DNA of 64,000 bases from Ceratopteris richardii (Eukaryota; Streptophyta; Polypodiopsida; Polypodiales; Pteridaceae), in the NCBI GenBank assembly GCA_020310875.1, contig CM035407.1, positions 200,850,153-200,914,152 of the forward strand, read 5' to 3'. Shown piece by piece: positions 60,139 through 64,000 of the stretch. Every line of letters starts with the position of its first letter. Within the stretch, counting starts at the first letter, position 1. A model generated the notes under the pieces. The model was not told the DNA's origin. It worked only from the letters and a program-made list of their open reading frames with translations, and ran no database searches. The position numbers were made by a program, and so were the translations under genes.

Positions 60139-61264
60139 TGTTGGATGTGATGGCGGGGTACAATCAGAAGATCAAGCTGGTGCTGCTAGACCTGCTTCAC
60201 ACCTGCCCTCTTTTCTCTTCAGATATGGTTAGGAGACTCCTTGAGCTTCCAAATGACACCAAGAAACTATATATGTGCTTTACAAAATGATTGAGTAATG
60301 ACCAAATCAAAACAGATGATTTTGAACCTTCACAACTCCAAAAAAAACTTTCTATTCCTGTATTGACACCTGCTCAGTCCTAAGCTCAGTGTGTCCAGCA
60401 CACTTGCAATTGGTTTAATTCCTTCTGGGAGTATTAAATTAACTTAACAAGCTACCATTAGCAAGTTAAATCACTCCAAATAACAAACTATACACTGAGC
60501 ATGATCTTTAGCAAAATCAGAGACACCCCCGATTTTTTAGGAACAACACAGAAATATACCAGTGATCACTTCGACAGCGATTTCTCCCAATTGGCTGAAT
60601 AGAATGACTTGAAATTTTGTAGTGTTGTAGAATGCTTTGAGCTGGTTTCAATGAGCTCTGGATCATCAAATTTGGTTCAGTATATCTTGAGATATGCCCT
60701 GTTGAAGTTGACAAACTTTGAGGTGAATGACTCAGAAAACACAGAGTTAAGAACTATGAGTATATGTATTGAATCTATCAAATGTACATTCCCATTGGCA
60801 TGTAAAGTGATGCTCAATGGTACTCAGAGGTGTAGGCTAGGTAGTATCTCTCACACACTCTATGATCTGCTTGGATTAGCCTCGGGAAGTGAGCCACTTT
60901 ACCCGCGACTTTTACATAGCTCTTTTATAGGAATTTTGAACAAATTTGAATTTGAATTCAAATTAAAGTTCCCTTGATTCTCTCCACTAGACTTAGGGAG
61001 ATATTCCCTCAACTAGATCATCTACTTTTTCCACGACTCTAGTCTAGTAGGTGTGATTACATTGTTGATAAAGTCACATAGACTTTTTACATGAGATAAA
61101 AGGTAAGAATCAATAAAACTAGGTTCATATGGTTATTGATTCTTGTGAATGTTTCATTCAAGGGTCCAATCTTTTAATCTTCCAAGGTTCCAATAGTCCA
61201 AGCTTTATGTTGAGTCTTCAAGGCACAAACCAAAGCCAAGTGTTAAGGCTTGTTTGCACCAACA
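60139..61264 (-). repeat. 3' LTR of copia D
   Basis: Plus-strand edges are TGTTGGATGTGATGG and TTTGCACCAACA, so the termini form a TGTTGG/CCAACA inverted repeat, 1126 bp in all. A minus-strand TATA box (CTATAAAAGA) is at 60921-60930. The left edge coincides with the break in C2. GAGTA at 60134-60138 is the expected target duplication. Confidence 0.75.
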
Positions 61265-61279
61265 GCTCCCCCTCAAGCC
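61265..61279 (-). other. Polypurine tract of copia D
   Basis: GCTCCCCCTCAAGCC on the plus strand is GGCTTGAGGGGGAGC on the minus strand, directly before the 3' LTR and 25 bp after the polyprotein stop. Confidence 0.85.
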
Positions 61280-61303
61280 AAACACTTGCTTGAGTCTTCA
61301 TCT

Positions 61304-64000
61304 TTAGTCTTCAATGATATCCTGCAATCCTATCATGGATTTAAACTTGCATAGCTTGCTCCCATCCAAAGATTTTGTAAGCAAATCTGCACATTGAATA
61401 TTAGTGGACACATATGATAATTGGATTTCCTTGCTAAGTAATTTCTCCCTCACATAGTGGTAATGCACCTCTATGTGTTTTGTCCTAGCATGATACACAG
61501 GATTAGCTGCTAGGTGAAGTGAACTTGTGTTATCTCCAAATATGATAGGTGGCCTTGTATATAGACCCAATTCTGAGTATAGTAGCTTCAACCATATTGC
61601 TTCTTGAGTAGCATTGGCTAGCCCTCTGTACTCTGCCTCAGTAGATGATAGAGCTATTGTGGGTTGTTTCTTGGATGACCAAGAAATTGGTTTATCACCT
61701 GCAAAGCATATGTAACCAGATGTACTCCTCCTGTCATCCTTGCAACCTGCCCAATCTGCATCTGAGTATACCTTGATGTCAATGTCTGATGAATATGGAT
61801 AATACAAACCATGATTTTGTGTTCCCTTTAGATACTTTACTATCTTCTTGGCTGCCTCCAAATGTGGTACTCTTGGTTTATGCATAAATTGGCTAAGTAC
61901 ACTAACACCATAGGAGATATCAATTCTAGTTAAGGTAGCATAATTGAGACTACCTACCAAACTTTGGTAACCTGTAATATCCTTGAGTTCTTCTCCTTCA
62001 TGTGTACTGAGTTTGTGGTTGACCTCCATAGGAATGTTTGAGACTTTAGCTTCCTGCAAATTAAACTTCTTGACCATGTCCTGAATGTACTTCTTCTGAG
62101 TAATGAATATACCTGAATTTGTGTAGACCAATTCAAGCCCTAGGAAGTACTTCAATAATCCAAGATCATTGATCTTGAATTCCTTCATCATTTGACCTTT
62201 GATGTGTCTAATTCCTTGAACATCATTTCCTGTAATAATGATGTCATCAACATAGACACACAAGTATATTACCTCTGAATTGTTCTTCTTTATAAACAAT
62301 GAAGTATCTGCTTTACTCATCACAAATCCTTGATCCAAGAGATAGGTTGTTAACCTATAGTTCCATGCTCTAGGTGCCTGCTTCAATCCATACAGAGCCT
62401 TCTTCAATTTACAAACATGATTTACCTTATTGGGATCCTCATAGCCAGGTGGTTGTGACATGTAGACCTCTTCAGATATCCATCCATTCAAGAATGCATT
62501 CTTTACATCCAATTGGTACATGTTCCAATTCTTGGATGCAGCTACACTCACCATAATTCTGATAGTTGGCATCTTGGCCACAGGAGAAAATGTCTCCTCA
62601 TAATCAATGCCTTGGGTTTGTGCAAAACCCTTGGCTACCAACCTAGCTTTGTACCTGCTTATTGTACCATCTGAGTTTCTTTTGAGTTTGTAGATCCATC
62701 TGGATCCTATCACTTTCATGGAGTCCTTCTTGGGTACCAAGTCCCAAGTATCACTCTCCTTGAGAGCCTCCATTTCTTCATCCATTGCTTCCTTCCATTC
62801 TGATTTAGTAATGGCTTCCTCAAATGTACCTGGTTCTTCACTTAAGATATCCTTTGCAAGATATACAGAGTGCTTGGTTACAAGTGAAGTATCATACCCA
62901 TACCTAATTGGTTTCTTCTTTTCTCTTGAAGATCTCCTCATAGCTTGAGTTGAGGATTCTGGATTGTCTTCAAGTTGCTTCATCTTCATCTTCCCTTTGG
63001 ATTTCCAAGCTTTGAATTCTTCAATGTTGATGGTGTCTTCATCATCTGAGCTTGTGTCCTCATTCTGTGTTGGTTCTTGCCTGACAAGCTTTGGAAAGTC
63101 TTCTTCCATGTCATAAGGTAGGCTAACTTTCCTGCACTCATTATCATACCATGAATCATTTTCATCAAAGATTACATCTCTGCTTACCTTGAAGCCTTTG
63201 TTTGAGGGGTTATAGAACCTGTATCCTTTCTGATTCAAATCATAACCAATAAAGATACACTTTTCAGCCTTAGGATCTAGCTTTCCCCTTACCTGTGAGG
63301 GAATATGCACATATGCAACACACCCAAAGATCTTGCAATGATCCAGAGATGGTCTCTTACCATGCCAAGCCTCATAGGGTGTCATTCCATCAAGTGTCTT
63401 TGATGGCAACCTGTTGATCAAGTATGTGGCAGTAGATACACTCTCTGCCCAAAGATAATTTGGTAATTTTTTCTCATTAAGCATAGACCTAGCTGTCTCC
63501 ACAATGAGTCTATTCCTCCTTTCTGCTACCCCATTTTGTTCAGGTGAGTACCTTGTGGTAATCTCCCTCTTGATGCCTCTTTCCTGCAAGAACTCTTCAA
63601 AGTCATTGGAGAAGTATTCTCCACCACCATCTGACCTTAGCCTCTTCAAATGTCTACCTGTTTGATTCTCAACTAATGCAAGATATCTTTTGAAACAATT
63701 AAATACTTCATCTTTATGTTTCATGAAGTACAAGACAGTCCATCTGCTATAATCATCTATAAAAGATACATAGTACCTTGATCCAGATATGGATAGCTCC
63801 TTGCTTGGTCCCCAAACATCTGTATGCACCAATTCCAAATAGTCTTCATGCATAAATCCTTTCTTGGTGTATGGCAATCTGTGTGACTTACCAAACTGAC
63901 AAGCCCCACACTTGTATATCATGTGTTGCTTGGATACATTAGGTATCCCAAGCACACATTGATCTCTACTCATCTGTTTTATGGTCCTCTCTCCAATGTG
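61304..64000 (-). CDS. Copia D polyprotein, partial (integrase, RT, RNase H)
   Basis: Open from the window edge to a stop at about 61304. Counting from the Met at 63973 (an internal residue, not a start): zinc-domain cysteines KCGACQFGK at 21-29; integrase triad D52 (HTDVWG), D115 (RSDGGGEY) and E151 (QNGVAERR), with 35 residues between the last two; integrase C-terminus KCIFIGYDLNQKGYRFYNPS. RT follows with RWIYKLKRN, YKARLVAKGFAQTQGIDYEE, YQLDVKNAFLNG, YGLKQAPRAW and catalytic YVDD near 574-577 (62243-62254). RNase H has YSDADWAGC near 734, STEAEYRGL and FGDNTSSLH. All key residues are present and no stop interrupts 889 codons, so this is the youngest element. Gag and protease would lie beyond 64000. 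Confidence 0.97.
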   Translation of the reverse strand, partial: HIGERTIKQMSRDQCVLGIPNVSKQHMIYKCGACQFGKSHRLPYTKKGFMHEDYLELVHTDVWGPSKELSISGSRYYVSFIDDYSRWTVLYFMKHKDEVFNCFKRYLALVENQTGRHLKRLRSDGGGEYFSNDFEEFLQERGIKREITTRYSPEQNGVAERRNRLIVETARSMLNEKKLPNYLWAESVSTATYLINRLPSKTLDGMTPYEAWHGKRPSLDHCKIFGCVAYVHIPSQVRGKLDPKAEKCIFIGYDLNQKGYRFYNPSNKGFKVSRDVIFDENDSWYDNECRKVSLPYDMEEDFPKLVRQEPTQNEDTSSDDEDTINIEEFKAWKSKGKMKMKQLEDNPESSTQAMRRSSREKKKPIRYGYDTSLVTKHSVYLAKDILSEEPGTFEEAITKSEWKEAMDEEMEALKESDTWDLVPKKDSMKVIGSRWIYKLKRNSDGTISRYKARLVAKGFAQTQGIDYEETFSPVAKMPTIRIMVSVAASKNWNMYQLDVKNAFLNGWISEEVYMSQPPGYEDPNKVNHVCKLKKALYGLKQAPRAWNYRLTTYLLDQGFVMSKADTSLFIKKNNSEVIYLCVYVDDIIITGNDVQGIRHIKGQMMKEFKINDLGLLKYFLGLELVYTNSGIFITQKKYIQDMVKKFNLQEAKVSNIPMEVNHKLSTHEGEELKDITGYQSLVGSLNYATLTRIDISYGVSVLSQFMHKPRVPHLEAAKKIVKYLKGTQNHGLYYPYSSDIDIKVYSDADWAGCKDDRRSTSGYICFAGDKPISWSSKKQPTIALSSTEAEYRGLANATQEAIWLKLLYSELGLYTRPPIIFGDNTSSLHLAANPVYHARTKHIEVHYHYVREKLLSKEIQLSYVSTNIQCADLLTKSLDGSKLCKFKSMIGLQDIIED

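Noticed and set aside
61304..64000. Endogenous virus (caulimovirus or retrovirus) polyprotein
   Set aside because: Integrase precedes RT and RNase H, which is the Ty1/copia order, and no movement or envelope gene is seen.

Overview
The window looks like intergenic, repeat-rich DNA from a land plant with a large genome. The signs are Ty1/copia polyproteins with primer-binding sites matching the plant initiator-Met tRNA, an L1-type LINE with a plant-style zf-RVT tail, Ty3/gypsy gag and pol relics beside an Athila/Ogre-like primer-binding site, tRNA-derived Pol III boxes, and low GC with long CT, GA, CA and TA runs. No intact host gene, rRNA, tRNA or CRISPR array was found. The species cannot be named from this sequence.

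Layout. 1-5550: a minus-strand copia relic (A1) holds two 5'-truncated copies of one LINE family in opposite orientations (L1a 1-1787 minus, L1b 3510-5297 plus). 5550-9190: an exon-like scrap, a CT minisatellite, a 392-bp LTR with PBS (G1) and non-coding sequence. 9190-11250: two gypsy pol relics (plus). 11473-17200: copia C copy 3 (minus), split by a block that itself carries a 1.4-kb gag-only copia derivative (F). 17770-21080: an S1-domain exon-like fragment, a LINE fragment (L1c) and a coiled-coil relic. 21361-32030: LTRs G2 and H1, microsatellites, a diverged ~200-bp tandem array and long stretches with no gene seen. 32040-41580: a SINE-like head, copia A2, and copia B interrupted by a complete copia C (C1) with target-site duplication. 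42480-48468: gypsy pieces (minus-strand gag and pol; plus-strand LTR H, PBS, gag-protease) around a palindromic tandem array. 48469-51049: a non-coding LTR-like element (J) with tRNA-type A and B boxes in both terminal repeats. 51060-53190: gypsy gag-protease (minus). 53200-64000: nested copia elements, with D (young, open ORF) inside C2, which lies inside the LTR of E.

The genes do not form a cellular pathway. They are gag, protease, integrase, reverse transcriptase and RNase H modules of retrotransposons, mostly broken. Order of insertion can be read from the nesting: A, B, C3 and E are old; C1 and C2 are younger; D and the two LINEs (L1a, L1b) are the least damaged. Only the D polyprotein and the L1a and L1b reverse-transcriptase frames are open over long distances.
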